A stretch of DNA of 64,000 nucleotides from JANYCO01 sp035535995 (GTDB lineage Bacteria; Bacteroidota; Bacteroidia; Cytophagales; Cytophagaceae): assembly GCA_035535995.1 (NCBI GenBank), contig DATLOZ010000022.1:248001-312000 (forward strand), given 5' to 3'. Under the pieces are notes generated by a model. That model ran no database searches. It was not told where the DNA came from and saw only the letters and a list, made by a program, of their open reading frames with translations. Below, piece after piece: positions 43,864 through 52,182 of this stretch (within the stretch, counting starts at the first letter, position 1; each line of letters opens with the position of its first letter). Position numbers and translations under genes: made by a program.

Positions 43864-43925
43864 GAATTATGAGTTATGAATTATGAGTTAAAAATTCATA
43901 ACTCATAATTCGTAGCTCATAACTT
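43864..43925. repeat. Heptad-unit inverted repeat (GTTATGA/ATTATGA type)
   Basis: A perfect 18-bp stem has arms 43864-43881 and 43894-43911, and extra ATAACT units run to 43925. It lies between the reductase and cobA on the same strand, 12 bp before the cobA start. Confidence 0.88.
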
Positions 43926-43937
43926 TTAATTCCCAAA

Positions 43938-44690
43938 ATGAAAACACCAAGGCTCACCCTTGTGGGCGCCGGTCCCGGCGATCCGGATCTGATCAGCGTG
44001 AAAGGCGTAAAGGCACTGGCTGCTGCCGATGTAGTGCTGTACGATGCTCTTGCTCACCCCGAGCTTTTGAAGCATGTACCCGAACAAGCAATTAAAATTT
44101 TTGTAGGAAAGAAGAAAGGTGTTTGTCAATTCAAACAAGAAGATATTAACGCGCTCATCGTAGAGAATGCCCAGAAACATGGGCACGTAGTGCGTCTCAA
44201 AGGAGGCGATCCTTTTATCTTCGGGCGCGGACACGAAGAAATTCTTTACGCACGTTTTTTTGGGATCGAAACAGAGATCATTCCGGGGATTTCCAGTTCT
44301 TATTCTGTACCCGAGCTACACGGCATTCCGCTCACAAGAAGAGGACTGAACGAAAGCTTCTGGGTAGTAACCGGTACTACACGCGAACACGAGCTTTCTT
44401 CCGACATCCCCATTGCTGCAAAGTCGAGCGCTACGGTGGTTGTGTTGATGGGTATGACCAAACTAAAAGAGATCACCGAGATTTTTCTTAAAGAAGGCAA
44501 AGCCGAACTTCCTGTAGCCATTATCCAGAACGGATCTTTACCCGAAGAAAAAGTAGCGATCGGAAAGATCAATACGATCGTTTCTATTGTAGAGGAAAAA
44601 CAGCTCAGCTCACCGGCTGTGATCGTGATTGGGGAAGTAGTGAGTTTGCATGCTTCGTTTTGGTCGGAAGTGAAAGAACATAAAAAATAG
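43938..44690 (+). CDS. cobA: Uroporphyrinogen-III C-methyltransferase
   Basis: A 250-residue SUMT: LVGAGPGDPDLISVKG at the start, VVLYDALAHPE, VRLKGGDPFIFGRG and IPLTRRGLN. It methylates uroporphyrinogen III to precorrin-2, the precursor of siroheme. It lacks the CysG dehydrogenase/ferrochelatase domain, which must be supplied elsewhere. Its place behind the reductase fits cofactor supply. Confidence 0.93.
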   Translation: MKTPRLTLVGAGPGDPDLISVKGVKALAAADVVLYDALAHPELLKHVPEQAIKIFVGKKKGVCQFKQEDINALIVENAQKHGHVVRLKGGDPFIFGRGHEEILYARFFGIETEIIPGISSSYSVPELHGIPLTRRGLNESFWVVTGTTREHELSSDIPIAAKSSATVVVLMGMTKLKEITEIFLKEGKAELPVAIIQNGSLPEEKVAIGKINTIVSIVEEKQLSSPAVIVIGEVVSLHASFWSEVKEHKK

Positions 44691-44699
44691 TTCAGCCAG

Positions 44700-44786
44700 T
44701 CAGTATTTTTTATTTCTCTTTTGTATTTTTTGCAGCTCTTCAAGAGACTTTAGGACAGCAATATGCTCATCAAAAAAAGCATTCAT
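44700..44786 (-). CDS. Overlapping 28-residue open frame, possible truncated toxin partner
   Basis: The frame starts at the ATG that overlaps the stop of the next upstream gene by 4 bp (ATGA) and reads MNAFFDEHIAVLKSLEEL followed by a lysine-rich end and TGA. The overlap suggests coupled translation. It may be the remaining N-terminus of a longer partner, for example a nucleotidyltransferase, or a small peptide in its own right. Coding status rests only on the overlap and its amphipathic helical composition. Confidence 0.4.
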   Translation of the reverse strand: MNAFFDEHIAVLKSLEELQKIQKRNKKY

Positions 44787-44974
44787 CCTCTGTGTATAAT
44801 ATTTATATGCTTTGGATATTCAGATTTCCGACCTTCCTCCCATCCATAAACTTTTCTGATCAATATAACAGCCTCTCTAAATCGTTGTTCGGGAGAAATA
44901 GAAAGCGCGTAAGCAATTTCTGCTTCTTTTTGTTCTTCCAGTGAAGAATAAATACGGATTTTTTTACTTTCCAT
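44783..44974 (-). CDS. Small protein, resembles antitoxin partners of nucleotidyltransferases
   Basis: A 63-residue protein with KKIRIYSSLEEQKEAEIAYA, then ISPEQRFREAVILIRKVYGW. Short proteins beginning with an IRIYxSxEEQ-like motif and holding a PxQRxR helix are often encoded beside AbiEii-like nucleotidyltransferases in Bacteroidota and Chlorobi; this is a remembered resemblance and not a search result. No such full-length partner is present here. It overlaps the 28-residue frame by 4 bp and faces gldF divergently. Confidence 0.65.
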   Translation of the reverse strand: MESKKIRIYSSLEEQKEAEIAYALSISPEQRFREAVILIRKVYGWEEGRKSEYPKHINIIHRG

Positions 44975-44995
44975 AATATCAGTTTATTAAAAATA

Positions 44996-45003
44996 CAAAA
45001 ATA
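44996..45003 (-). promoter_or_regulatory. Probable promoter -7 box of the 63-residue gene
   Basis: On the minus strand the bases read TATTTTTG, an exact TAnnTTTG match 22 bp before the ATG. On the opposite strand TAAATTGC near 45041 may serve gldF. Confidence 0.4.
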
Positions 45004-45069
45004 CTCCAGAATTTCCGAATGTTATTCTCCCCCTTTTTCATAAATTGCGTAGCCTATTAGCATTCACGG

Positions 45070-45798
45070 ATGTTTAGTATTTATAAAAAAGAAATTGCAG
45101 GTTTTCTCAATTCGCTCATTGCCTACCTGGTGATGATTGTGTTTGTAACGTTCATCGGTTTATTCATGTGGGTATTTCCCGACAGCAACGTTATGGATTT
45201 TGGCTTTGCAGATATGGAAAGCCTCTTCACTTTTGGCCCAATTGCCTATCTCCTGCTTATTCCTGCCATCACCATGCGCATGTTTGCAGAAGAAAAAAAA
45301 GACGGTACGATCGAACTGCTGATGACCAAACCACTTTCTGACTGGCAGATCATCCTTGGAAAATATTTCGCCGCCTTCTCACTGGTGGCTGTAGCACTGG
45401 TTCCGACCTTGATTTATTATTTTTCCATATACACCTTGGGAAATCCTCCGGGCAATATTGATTCAGCAGCAGTGTTCAGCTCTTACATTGGACTATTGCT
45501 ACTAGGCGGCGTATTTACTTCCATCGGAATTTTATCTTCGGCGCTTACCAACAATCAGATATTCTCCTTCATCGTTTCACTCATTGTTTGCTACTTCTTC
45601 TACGACGGCATCAGCCGACTGGCTTCGCTGGACTTGTGGGAAGGCTCGCGAAATTTTATCGGCCAGTTTAGCCTGAGCACACATTTCGACGCACTCAGCA
45701 AAGGAGTGATCGATTCGAGAAATCTTGTTTATTTTATCAGCATTACCTTATGGATGCTGGTGTCCACAAACCTGGTATTAGGGAGCAGAAAATGGTAA
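45070..45798 (+). CDS. gldF: Gliding-motility ABC transporter permease GldF
   Basis: A 242-residue integral membrane protein with about six helices: MFSIYKKEIAGFLNSLIAYL at the start, FAEEKKDGTIELLMTKPLSD, and FIGQFSLSTHFDALSKGVID near the end, all typical of GldF. With GldA and GldG it forms an ABC transporter needed for gliding in Flavobacterium; the link to T9SS is not fully understood. gldA is absent from this window. The stop codon overlaps the gldG start. Confidence 0.9.
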   Translation: MFSIYKKEIAGFLNSLIAYLVMIVFVTFIGLFMWVFPDSNVMDFGFADMESLFTFGPIAYLLLIPAITMRMFAEEKKDGTIELLMTKPLSDWQIILGKYFAAFSLVAVALVPTLIYYFSIYTLGNPPGNIDSAAVFSSYIGLLLLGGVFTSIGILSSALTNNQIFSFIVSLIVCYFFYDGISRLASLDLWEGSRNFIGQFSLSTHFDALSKGVIDSRNLVYFISITLWMLVSTNLVLGSRKW

Positions 45799-47450
45799 TG
45801 AAAAAGAAACGCGCCGATAGCATAGAATTCTTTTTACTTACAGGCATTATCCTGTTTGTAAATATTATCACCGCCACCTATTTCTTCCGCTGGGATTTTA
45901 CAGAAGATCAACGCTACTCTATCTCTCCTGCTTCCAAAGAGATCCTTGGGAATATTGACGATAAGATCCGCATTGAAGTTTTTCTCGATGGAGAATTAAA
46001 TCCGAATTACGAGCGATTGAAAAAATCGATCCAGGAAAAGTTGGAAGAATTTAAAGTATATGCCAACGGAAATCTTGAATACCGTTTTACCAATCCAAAC
46101 CAGGAAGAAGACAAAGAAACCCGCGAGCGCCTGTATTACCAGCTTTCCCAGCGAGGCATCACTCCTAAATATTTTTTAGAAGAGAAAAACGGACAAAAAA
46201 ATGAAAAATATATTTTCCCCGGTGCACTGATCGCATACAAAGAAAAAGAAGCGCCGGTCATGTTCCTCAAAGGAAGTAAACTGCTTCCCGAACAAGAGCA
46301 ACTCAATCAATCTGTAGAAGGCGTAGAATTTGAATTGATCTCCGCGATCCGCAAGCTGAGCAATAAAGAATTTAAAACCCTTGCAGTGATCGAAGGACAT
46401 GGAGAATATTCCAAGGAAGAGATCCTGGACCTTACCAATTCACTGAACGAAAATTACGCTGTAGAGCGTATCAATCTTTCGCAGGACACTGCCCTCTCCC
46501 GCTTTGAAGCCGTACTCATCGCAAGACCAAAATACCGCTGGAGCGAAACTGATAAATTTGTATTGGATCAATACATTGTAAAAGGAGGAAAGGCCTTGTT
46601 TTTCATCGATGCTACCGATGTGCGCAAAGACAGCTTGCAATCCGGTGTGACGTATTCATTAGTGCAAGATCTGAATCTCGACGATCTTTTCTTTCGCTAT
46701 GGCGTACGCCTGAACCAGTCGCTGATCCAGGATCTTCGTTGCGGCGTAACGCGTGTGGAGACTGGATTGAATGGTGAAGTGCAAATGCTCAGCTTCCCTT
46801 ATTATCCGATCCTCTATAATTTCAGCAAACATCCGATCGTCAAAAATCTTGACGCTATTCAATCGCGTTTTATCGGAAGCATAGATACGGTAAAAGCAAC
46901 TGGAATTGTGAAAACACCCTTGGTCTTCACTTCCTCCAACAGCCGCGAGATCAGCGCTCCTTCAGAGATTCGCATGGATGCGTTGAAAAAAGAAAGCAAT
47001 CCGGAATTATTTACCAAATCGAATATTCCAGTTTCCTATTTATTGGAAGGAAACTTTACAAGTCTTTATAAAAACCGTCCATCACCTCTTCCAGGCAAGT
47101 CTGTGCTCGCACAAGGCAAGCCTTCCAAGATCCTTGTATTCTCTGATGCTGATGTGATCCGCAATGAATTTGATCCGAAGCGCAAGATGCCAGTGCCGCT
47201 TGGCTACAATGTGGAAATGCGCTATTTATTTTCCAACAAAGACTTCGCCCTCAACGCTGTTGATTACCTGATGGATCAGCAGATCATCAATGCCCGCGCA
47301 AAAGAGATCACTCTGCGACCGCTTGATAAACTGGGCATCCAGGAAGACCGCTTTTACTGGCAACTGCTCAACCTGATCGTGCCGGTATTGGTGATCGTAT
47401 TGTTTGGCGTAGGAAGATTTTACCTGCGAAAAAGAAGGTATGAGAAATAA
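45798..47450 (+). CDS. gldG: Gliding-motility protein GldG
   Basis: The start at ATG 45798 overlaps the gldF stop (TAATG), giving MKKKRADSIEFFLLTG; upstream in-frame ATGs at 45792 and 45750 are less likely. One N-terminal helix is followed by FTEDQRYSISPASKEIL, a large extracytoplasmic GldG/DUF7088-like domain (LAVIEGHGEYSKEEI, FIDATDVRKDS) and one C-terminal helix (LLNLIVPVLVIVLFGVGRFY). It is the partner of GldF. Confidence 0.9.
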   Translation: MKKKRADSIEFFLLTGIILFVNIITATYFFRWDFTEDQRYSISPASKEILGNIDDKIRIEVFLDGELNPNYERLKKSIQEKLEEFKVYANGNLEYRFTNPNQEEDKETRERLYYQLSQRGITPKYFLEEKNGQKNEKYIFPGALIAYKEKEAPVMFLKGSKLLPEQEQLNQSVEGVEFELISAIRKLSNKEFKTLAVIEGHGEYSKEEILDLTNSLNENYAVERINLSQDTALSRFEAVLIARPKYRWSETDKFVLDQYIVKGGKALFFIDATDVRKDSLQSGVTYSLVQDLNLDDLFFRYGVRLNQSLIQDLRCGVTRVETGLNGEVQMLSFPYYPILYNFSKHPIVKNLDAIQSRFIGSIDTVKATGIVKTPLVFTSSNSREISAPSEIRMDALKKESNPELFTKSNIPVSYLLEGNFTSLYKNRPSPLPGKSVLAQGKPSKILVFSDADVIRNEFDPKRKMPVPLGYNVEMRYLFSNKDFALNAVDYLMDQQIINARAKEITLRPLDKLGIQEDRFYWQLLNLIVPVLVIVLFGVGRFYLRKRRYEK

Positions 47451-47464
47451 CAAGCATTAAAGAA

Positions 47465-48418
47465 ATGAAGCAACCAAACCGCATCAAAATTCTTTTCCTT
47501 CTCTTTGTCTTCACCGGACTGGGAGCGGCTTTGGTATTGTTTAAAAATACTGATTTCGGGAAAAGCGACTCTTCTTCTTTAAAAGTAGCCATCGACAGCA
47601 GCTCATTGCAAAAGGTAACACTGCGTTATGATAGTCTTACTACCGTGCTTACCAAAGGCAACCAAAACTGGATGCTAAACGGAAAATACAAAGCACGTAC
47701 AAATCTCACTCAATTGATGATCCTAGGTCTTTCTAAAGCAGAAGTAAAAAGACCCGTAGCAGAAGAAAACAAACAAAAAGTAGCCGATCAGCTTCGCAAA
47801 AGCGGAATCCGCGTTACTGCCGAAGGAGACGGCTGGAAAAAAACATTCCTGCTTTCTTCCAATGACAATGATGCCAATAGTTCTTATTACATGGACGAGC
47901 AAAGTTCGGAACCCTATGTGATCTACGTACCAGGCTTTAGCGGCGATATGGCCAATCTTTTCAAGATGGACGAAGCCGGCTGGCGCAATAGAGAGCTTTT
48001 TACAAGCACTCCACTCAGTCTTCAAAAAATTACCGTTTCCTATCCTGCCTTCAAAGCCAGCAATGTAGAGATCCGCTGGAATCCTGATAAAACCTTTGAT
48101 GTGGTAGGCGTAAAGAAGGTAGATTCTGCCAAAGTAATTACTTACCTTTCGCAGTTCGACCAGGTAAATATTGATCATTATATTTATAAAGATAAAGTTG
48201 CCATCCTTCAAACACTGCGCAAAAATGCTCCACAAGCGATCATTGAAGTAAGCGACCTTGATCCCTCGGCCAACCATAAACTAAGCGTATACGGCGAAAG
48301 CAAAGAGCCAAAAGGAATTTACGCCATCATAGAACCTGGTGATGAATTGGTGACCATGAAGCCAGAAACCCTTTTCCGGTTGCTGGTACGAAAGGAGTTT
48401 TTTGAGAAGAAAAAATAG
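47465..48418 (+). CDS. DUF4340-type protein of the gldFG operon
   Basis: A 317-residue protein with one N-terminal membrane helix (KILFLLFVFTGLGAALVLF) and an extracytoplasmic region with RTNLTQLMILGLSKAEVKRP, EPYVIYVPGFSGDMANLF and WRNRELF, as in DUF4340 proteins found beside GldG-like genes. It starts 14 bp after gldG and completes the operon. A joint role in the GldFG complex is inferred from context only. Confidence 0.8.
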   Translation: MKQPNRIKILFLLFVFTGLGAALVLFKNTDFGKSDSSSLKVAIDSSSLQKVTLRYDSLTTVLTKGNQNWMLNGKYKARTNLTQLMILGLSKAEVKRPVAEENKQKVADQLRKSGIRVTAEGDGWKKTFLLSSNDNDANSSYYMDEQSSEPYVIYVPGFSGDMANLFKMDEAGWRNRELFTSTPLSLQKITVSYPAFKASNVEIRWNPDKTFDVVGVKKVDSAKVITYLSQFDQVNIDHYIYKDKVAILQTLRKNAPQAIIEVSDLDPSANHKLSVYGESKEPKGIYAIIEPGDELVTMKPETLFRLLVRKEFFEKKK

Positions 48419-48607
48419 GGTTAAAGTTTTTGACCCTTTGCATCTTACAGCCTTAGGGGAAAAATCGCTTGCAGAGGCTCCAAAGACATAAGAAATTAAA
48501 AAACATCAAAAAATTTTAAACTTTTTTCATTTAACTTTTTAACCATCCTCAATTTTCGTACATTAGGAGAAACAAAACATAAACCTTTACATTTAACATA
48601 TTAAACT

Positions 48608-49018
48608 ATGGACATTTTTGCAGGAAGTCTGCCTTTTAAATTGAAAGAAGAAGATCTAAAAAAACTTTTTGAACCATTCGGAGAAGTGACTTCTGCTACG
48701 ATCATCGTTGACAAAATTACCCGCCAGAATAAAGGATTTGGATTTATCGTAATGCCAAACGACGACGAAGCTAAAGCCGCTATTGAAGCCTTGAACGGCT
48801 CAGAAGTAATGGGACGTCAGATCGTAGTAAACGAATCGGATAAAGACAGAAAAAGCGGTCCTAAAAATACGGAGAGAAAAAATTTTTCTAACAACTCCAA
48901 CAGCAATTTCAGAAAAGACGGACCATACCAACAGAAACAAGGAGGATTTAATAACAAGAACAAAGGATTCAACCGGGATAGAAGAGATAAATACCGGGGC
49001 GATGATTCTTCTTATTAA
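48608..49018 (+). CDS. RRM RNA-binding protein with basic Asn/Gly-rich tail
   Basis: A 136-residue protein. The RRM spans about 1-80, with RNP2 IFAGSL and RNP1 KGFGFIVM, and the tail of ~55 residues is rich in Asn, Lys, Arg and Gly (NNSNSNFRKDGPYQQKQGGF). Such single-RRM proteins are common in Bacteroidota and probably bind mRNA, with roles resembling RNA chaperones. A leader of up to 190 bp precedes the start, which fits post-transcriptional control. A strong terminator follows. Confidence 0.9.
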   Translation: MDIFAGSLPFKLKEEDLKKLFEPFGEVTSATIIVDKITRQNKGFGFIVMPNDDEAKAAIEALNGSEVMGRQIVVNESDKDRKSGPKNTERKNFSNNSNSNFRKDGPYQQKQGGFNNKNKGFNRDRRDKYRGDDSSY

Positions 49019-49044
49019 TCATTAATTTTCTATATAATACTGAG

Positions 49045-49091
49045 GCGAGCAAAGAATTATTATTAAATAATTCTTTGCTCGCTTTTATTTT
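49045..49091 (+). terminator. Strong intrinsic terminator after the RRM gene
   Basis: A perfect 17-bp stem (arms 49045-49061 and 49066-49082) with a 4-base ATTA loop is followed by TTTTATTTTT. Confidence 0.92.
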
Positions 49092-49189
49092 TGCATCATG
49101 CAAACAGAGAATTTCGACTGAGTCTCACAACTCAATATTTACTATTTTCGTACTAACAGGAGAATGATTCTTAGAAACTTAAAACGGCT

Positions 49190-49828
49190 ATGAACAAGGT
49201 ATTAACCGATGAGGTCATAAAACTCCTGATCGCTTTACTGATCGGGGCTATCATTGGAGCAGAGCGAGAGTACCGAAGCAAGGCAGCTGGATTTCGTACA
49301 GTCATTTTGGTGACTGTTGGTTCTTGTTTGTTTACAATCCTATCTCTCCGACTTGGCGGTGGCAACGATCAGGCGCGTATTGCCGCTAATATCGTAACCG
49401 GTATAGGTTTCCTCGGTGCTGGCGCCATATACCGCGATAAGATCAGTATCCGCGGACTTACTACTGCTACTACCATTTGGGTATCTGCAGCGCTTGGAAT
49501 GTCAATTGGCTGCGGGCAATATCATCTTACTTTTACGGTTACGGCAATTGTAATGATCATCTTACTTGGCTTTAACTGGTTCCAGGAAATCATTGATACG
49601 GTGAACCAGGAAAGGAATTACAAAATCAAATTCGATCTTAACACCGAACATATTCTTCATATCGAAAAATTATTCCGCAACTTCAACCTCAGCAGCACTC
49701 GTATCAAACAAGAGCGAAACCACGACGAGATCATCGTGATCTTCATCGCCGCCGGTAAAGACCGCGCACATCATTTATTTATCGAAGCACTTTTTAAAGA
49801 TCCGAATATAAAGGCTTTTGAGGTTTAG
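49190..49828 (+). CDS. MgtC/SapB-family membrane protein
   Basis: A 212-residue protein with four to five N-terminal helices: LLIALLIGAIIGAEREYRSK, GFRTVILVTVGSCLF, GIGFLGAGAIYRDK and TTATTIWVSAALGMSIGCG, all conserved MgtC marks. A C-terminal ACT-like cytoplasmic part follows. MgtC-type proteins are linked to Mg2+ homeostasis and membrane ATPase control. It is monocistronic, and its upstream region shares an ATTTTCGTAC motif with the RRM gene. Confidence 0.88.
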   Translation: MNKVLTDEVIKLLIALLIGAIIGAEREYRSKAAGFRTVILVTVGSCLFTILSLRLGGGNDQARIAANIVTGIGFLGAGAIYRDKISIRGLTTATTIWVSAALGMSIGCGQYHLTFTVTAIVMIILLGFNWFQEIIDTVNQERNYKIKFDLNTEHILHIEKLFRNFNLSSTRIKQERNHDEIIVIFIAAGKDRAHHLFIEALFKDPNIKAFEV

Positions 49829-49918
49829 TCAGAATGGAAGTATTATAGCCAAAATAAAAAGAAGTTGCCAGTCATCGTATAAATCCTATTATCTCGTAAA
49901 TCACGGGTTAGGCAATTT

Positions 49919-50698
49919 TCACGGTACAATTTTCACTGTTTCCCCCATCAACCAAGATCTGATCAACTGCTCGTTAGAGGTCATATTCCCTAGTACATAT
50001 ACTGTAGAGCTTGCCAGTACTGGAGAGGAAGATGCGTCTTCGCTTTGTACATACGAAGGAAAAACAAAAGAGGAATGTATAAACTGAATATCATCGCCTT
50101 TTTTACTGATCATTCCTACATGATTATCCAATCCTACTACATATAGATCATCCGGAAGTCGAGAGAGTGTATTCATCATCGTTTCAAAACCTGCAAGTAC
50201 TTTTACTTCTTTGCAAAGTGATTTTACAATAGTATGTGAATACTGCTGAGCAAGTTTGTAGCGATTTACTTTTACACCAATATGTTTGACAGTAGTAGAA
50301 ACAAAATACCCACAAGCGATTTGTCCTTGTCGCGGAGTCTCCGTGATACCATTGAAGTCCCAGGTAGTACCATACCAGTAAGGGTAGATACCATCCAGAA
50401 GTGCATTATTCATATATTTTCCAGCCTCGCACAAAATTGATTTTCTTTTTTGTTCTGAAGAAGCCGTTAAATATTTTTTATAAAAACCCTGTCGCTGCCT
50501 TTCCACAGAATCTCGCAACGAACGATATCGAATCTGCAGATCTGCAAAATCAACTGAATCCTGTGCAGGATCAGCGAGCCGTTTAAAAGAGGTTTGCGTC
50601 TTGTATGCGAAGTGCCAAAGGTATTTTCTACCGGTTGAAGTACCGACCCCTGTACCTATAAAGAGAAAGGTCAGTAAGAGAAAAATTCTTTTTTTCAT
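49919..50698 (-). CDS. Secreted protein, possible papain-like cysteine hydrolase
   Basis: Start 50698 (MKKRIFLLLTFLFIGTGVG) gives a signal peptide. The segment GQIACGYFVSTTVKHIG holds a Cys before a helix, and DNHVGMISKKGDDIQFIHSS holds a His followed by strands. The order Cys ... NHVG ... IHSS is that of NlpC/P60- or CHAP-like hydrolases, so a cell-wall or peptide hydrolase is possible. I infer this from the pattern alone and do not recognise a named family. Confidence 0.6.
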   Translation of the reverse strand: MKKRIFLLLTFLFIGTGVGTSTGRKYLWHFAYKTQTSFKRLADPAQDSVDFADLQIRYRSLRDSVERQRQGFYKKYLTASSEQKRKSILCEAGKYMNNALLDGIYPYWYGTTWDFNGITETPRQGQIACGYFVSTTVKHIGVKVNRYKLAQQYSHTIVKSLCKEVKVLAGFETMMNTLSRLPDDLYVVGLDNHVGMISKKGDDIQFIHSSFVFPSYVQSEDASSSPVLASSTVYVLGNMTSNEQLIRSWLMGETVKIVP

Positions 50699-50773
50699 GG
50701 ATAATTTTTCTCTCATAATGCAGCAAAAGATAAAAGGATACGATTATTGCAGAATTTACACGGTTCAGACAAG

Positions 50774-51133
50774 TCACCATATCTGTACTACATCTTTCTC
50801 CTCGCATTTTTCTGCGATAACATGTCCGTGATGCATCATCAGCATAGCATAGGTCTTATCGATCATTTTTTCTGCCAGGTAGGAAAGTTCTTCCTTGGTG
50901 GAAATGGATTGTATTACATAATAGATCTCTTTTTCACGCGCGTCGTACACCCATAGTTGAAGATTTTTATACGCCCCAAAAGAGGATTCGTCTATTTTAA
51001 ATATTCCATGCACAGGGTAATAAACTGTATCAGCGATAGCTGTTGCAAAGGCATCTTTAAAATAAAAAAGCTGCTGCGCGCACCCCAATTCTGAGGCAAA
51101 GAGGAAAGCGAGAATTAATACTGCTTTTTTCAT
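50774..51133 (-). CDS. Small secreted protein of unknown function
   Basis: A 119-residue protein with a signal peptide ending ELGCAQ; the Cys at 18 could also serve as a lipobox (SELGC). The mature part contains FGAYKNLQLWVYDAREKEIY and a His-rich segment MMHHGHVIAEKC. No family is recognised. It lies 75 bp upstream of the hydrolase-like gene on the same strand. Confidence 0.68.
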   Translation of the reverse strand: MKKAVLILAFLFASELGCAQQLFYFKDAFATAIADTVYYPVHGIFKIDESSFGAYKNLQLWVYDAREKEIYYVIQSISTKEELSYLAEKMIDKTYAMLMMHHGHVIAEKCEEKDVVQIW

Positions 51134-51521
51134 ACTATTAAATATAAAAAAATTGCCCGTGATGTTGTTACACGATGTATGCTTTAGAACGAAGAATCTC
51201 CAACAGACAAAGATTAAAATTCATAACTCTTAATTCAAGTCATAACTGCTTTTACCCTCATGTAAGATTTTAGGATTTCCATGCACAGTTACATCGATCA
51301 TAGGCTTTTTAGATGTGGATAAAGCATGTTTAAACTGCTAATACATTTTTTTAAGTACATCTTTTTAGATTCTACAAAGTCCATTTTTTTTCTAAAAAGC
51401 CATTTTAATAGTTTCAGAAGGAATTTTCAGGGACAAATCTTACGTAAGCAACTTCTATGTAAGATAAATATTCCCCTCTCCTATCCGTATAAATCCCTAT
51501 ATCATTCACTCGTATAAAACC
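51134..51521. other. 388-bp gene-free gap between divergent genes
   Basis: It holds degenerate GTTATGA-like units near 51211-51238 and a spaced inverted pair ATCTTAC/GTAAGAT around 51437-51465, possibly an operator for the YfiR-like gene. No coding frame with credible composition was seen. Confidence 0.5.
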
Positions 51522-52037
51522 ATGAAGAAAAGACCAACATTTTACCTTGCTGTGCTCACCTTAACCATAGTGGCCAGCATGATCTCATGGAGCGGCAAAG
51601 CGCAAGGTATCAATTATAAAGTGCATGCTTTGTTTCTCTACAAGTTTACACAATATATTGAATGGCCCGCAGCCAACGGCAATTACGTGATCGGCGTTGT
51701 AGGGAATTCTCCAATTCTGGAAGAACTGCAAAATATTGCGGCTTCCAAAAAAAATGTAACGATCAAAAAACTTAGTCCCACTTCTGATCTCAGTGGCTGT
51801 CAGTTAATCTTCGTCTCCGAAGGGAGTAGCGCGCATCTTGGCACGGTTTCTTCCAAAGTGAACGGCAAGCCGGTACTGGTCATCAGTGAAACTGGTTCGG
51901 GTGCTAAAAAAGGCGCCGGTATCAACTTCATCATGGTGGATGATAGAATGAAATTCGAACTGAACAAAGCAAACGTAGAACGACAAGGTTTAAAAGTATC
52001 CGGGGATCTTGTGACGTTATCGATTTTGGTAGGATAA
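51522..52037 (+). CDS. YfiR-family (DUF4154) periplasmic protein
   Basis: A 171-residue protein with a signal peptide and the YfiR hallmarks YKVHALFLYKFTQYIEWP at the start of the mature part and AGINFIMVDDRMKFELN near the end. YfiR-type proteins modulate partner diguanylate cyclases or sensor proteins in the periplasm. No GGDEF gene is adjacent; the nearest sensor is the CHASE3 kinase 2 kb away. A strong terminator follows. Confidence 0.87.
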   Translation: MKKRPTFYLAVLTLTIVASMISWSGKAQGINYKVHALFLYKFTQYIEWPAANGNYVIGVVGNSPILEELQNIAASKKNVTIKKLSPTSDLSGCQLIFVSEGSSAHLGTVSSKVNGKPVLVISETGSGAKKGAGINFIMVDDRMKFELNKANVERQGLKVSGDLVTLSILVG

Positions 52038-52066
52038 TACAGGTTATGTGTAGGTAGGTTATCCGG

Positions 52067-52097
52067 CAGCACTCTTTAATCGGAGTGCTGTTTTTTT
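52067..52097 (+). terminator. Intrinsic terminator of the YfiR-like gene
   Basis: The perfect stem CAGCACTC/GAGTGCTG with an 8-base loop is followed directly by seven T residues. Confidence 0.93.
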
Positions 52098-52110
52098 ATA
52101 ATAATGTTGA

Positions 52111-52180
52111 ATTATGAGTTATGAATGTTGAGTTAGTAATAAAGCTGCAAATTCATAATTCAACATTCATGACTCATAAT
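52111..52180. repeat. Heptad-unit inverted repeat (GTTATGA/ATGTTGA type)
   Basis: The arms 52111-52129 and 52162-52180 match in 18 of 19 positions. It lies between convergent genes, right after a normal terminator, so termination alone does not explain it. Confidence 0.85.
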
Positions 52181-52182
52181 TA

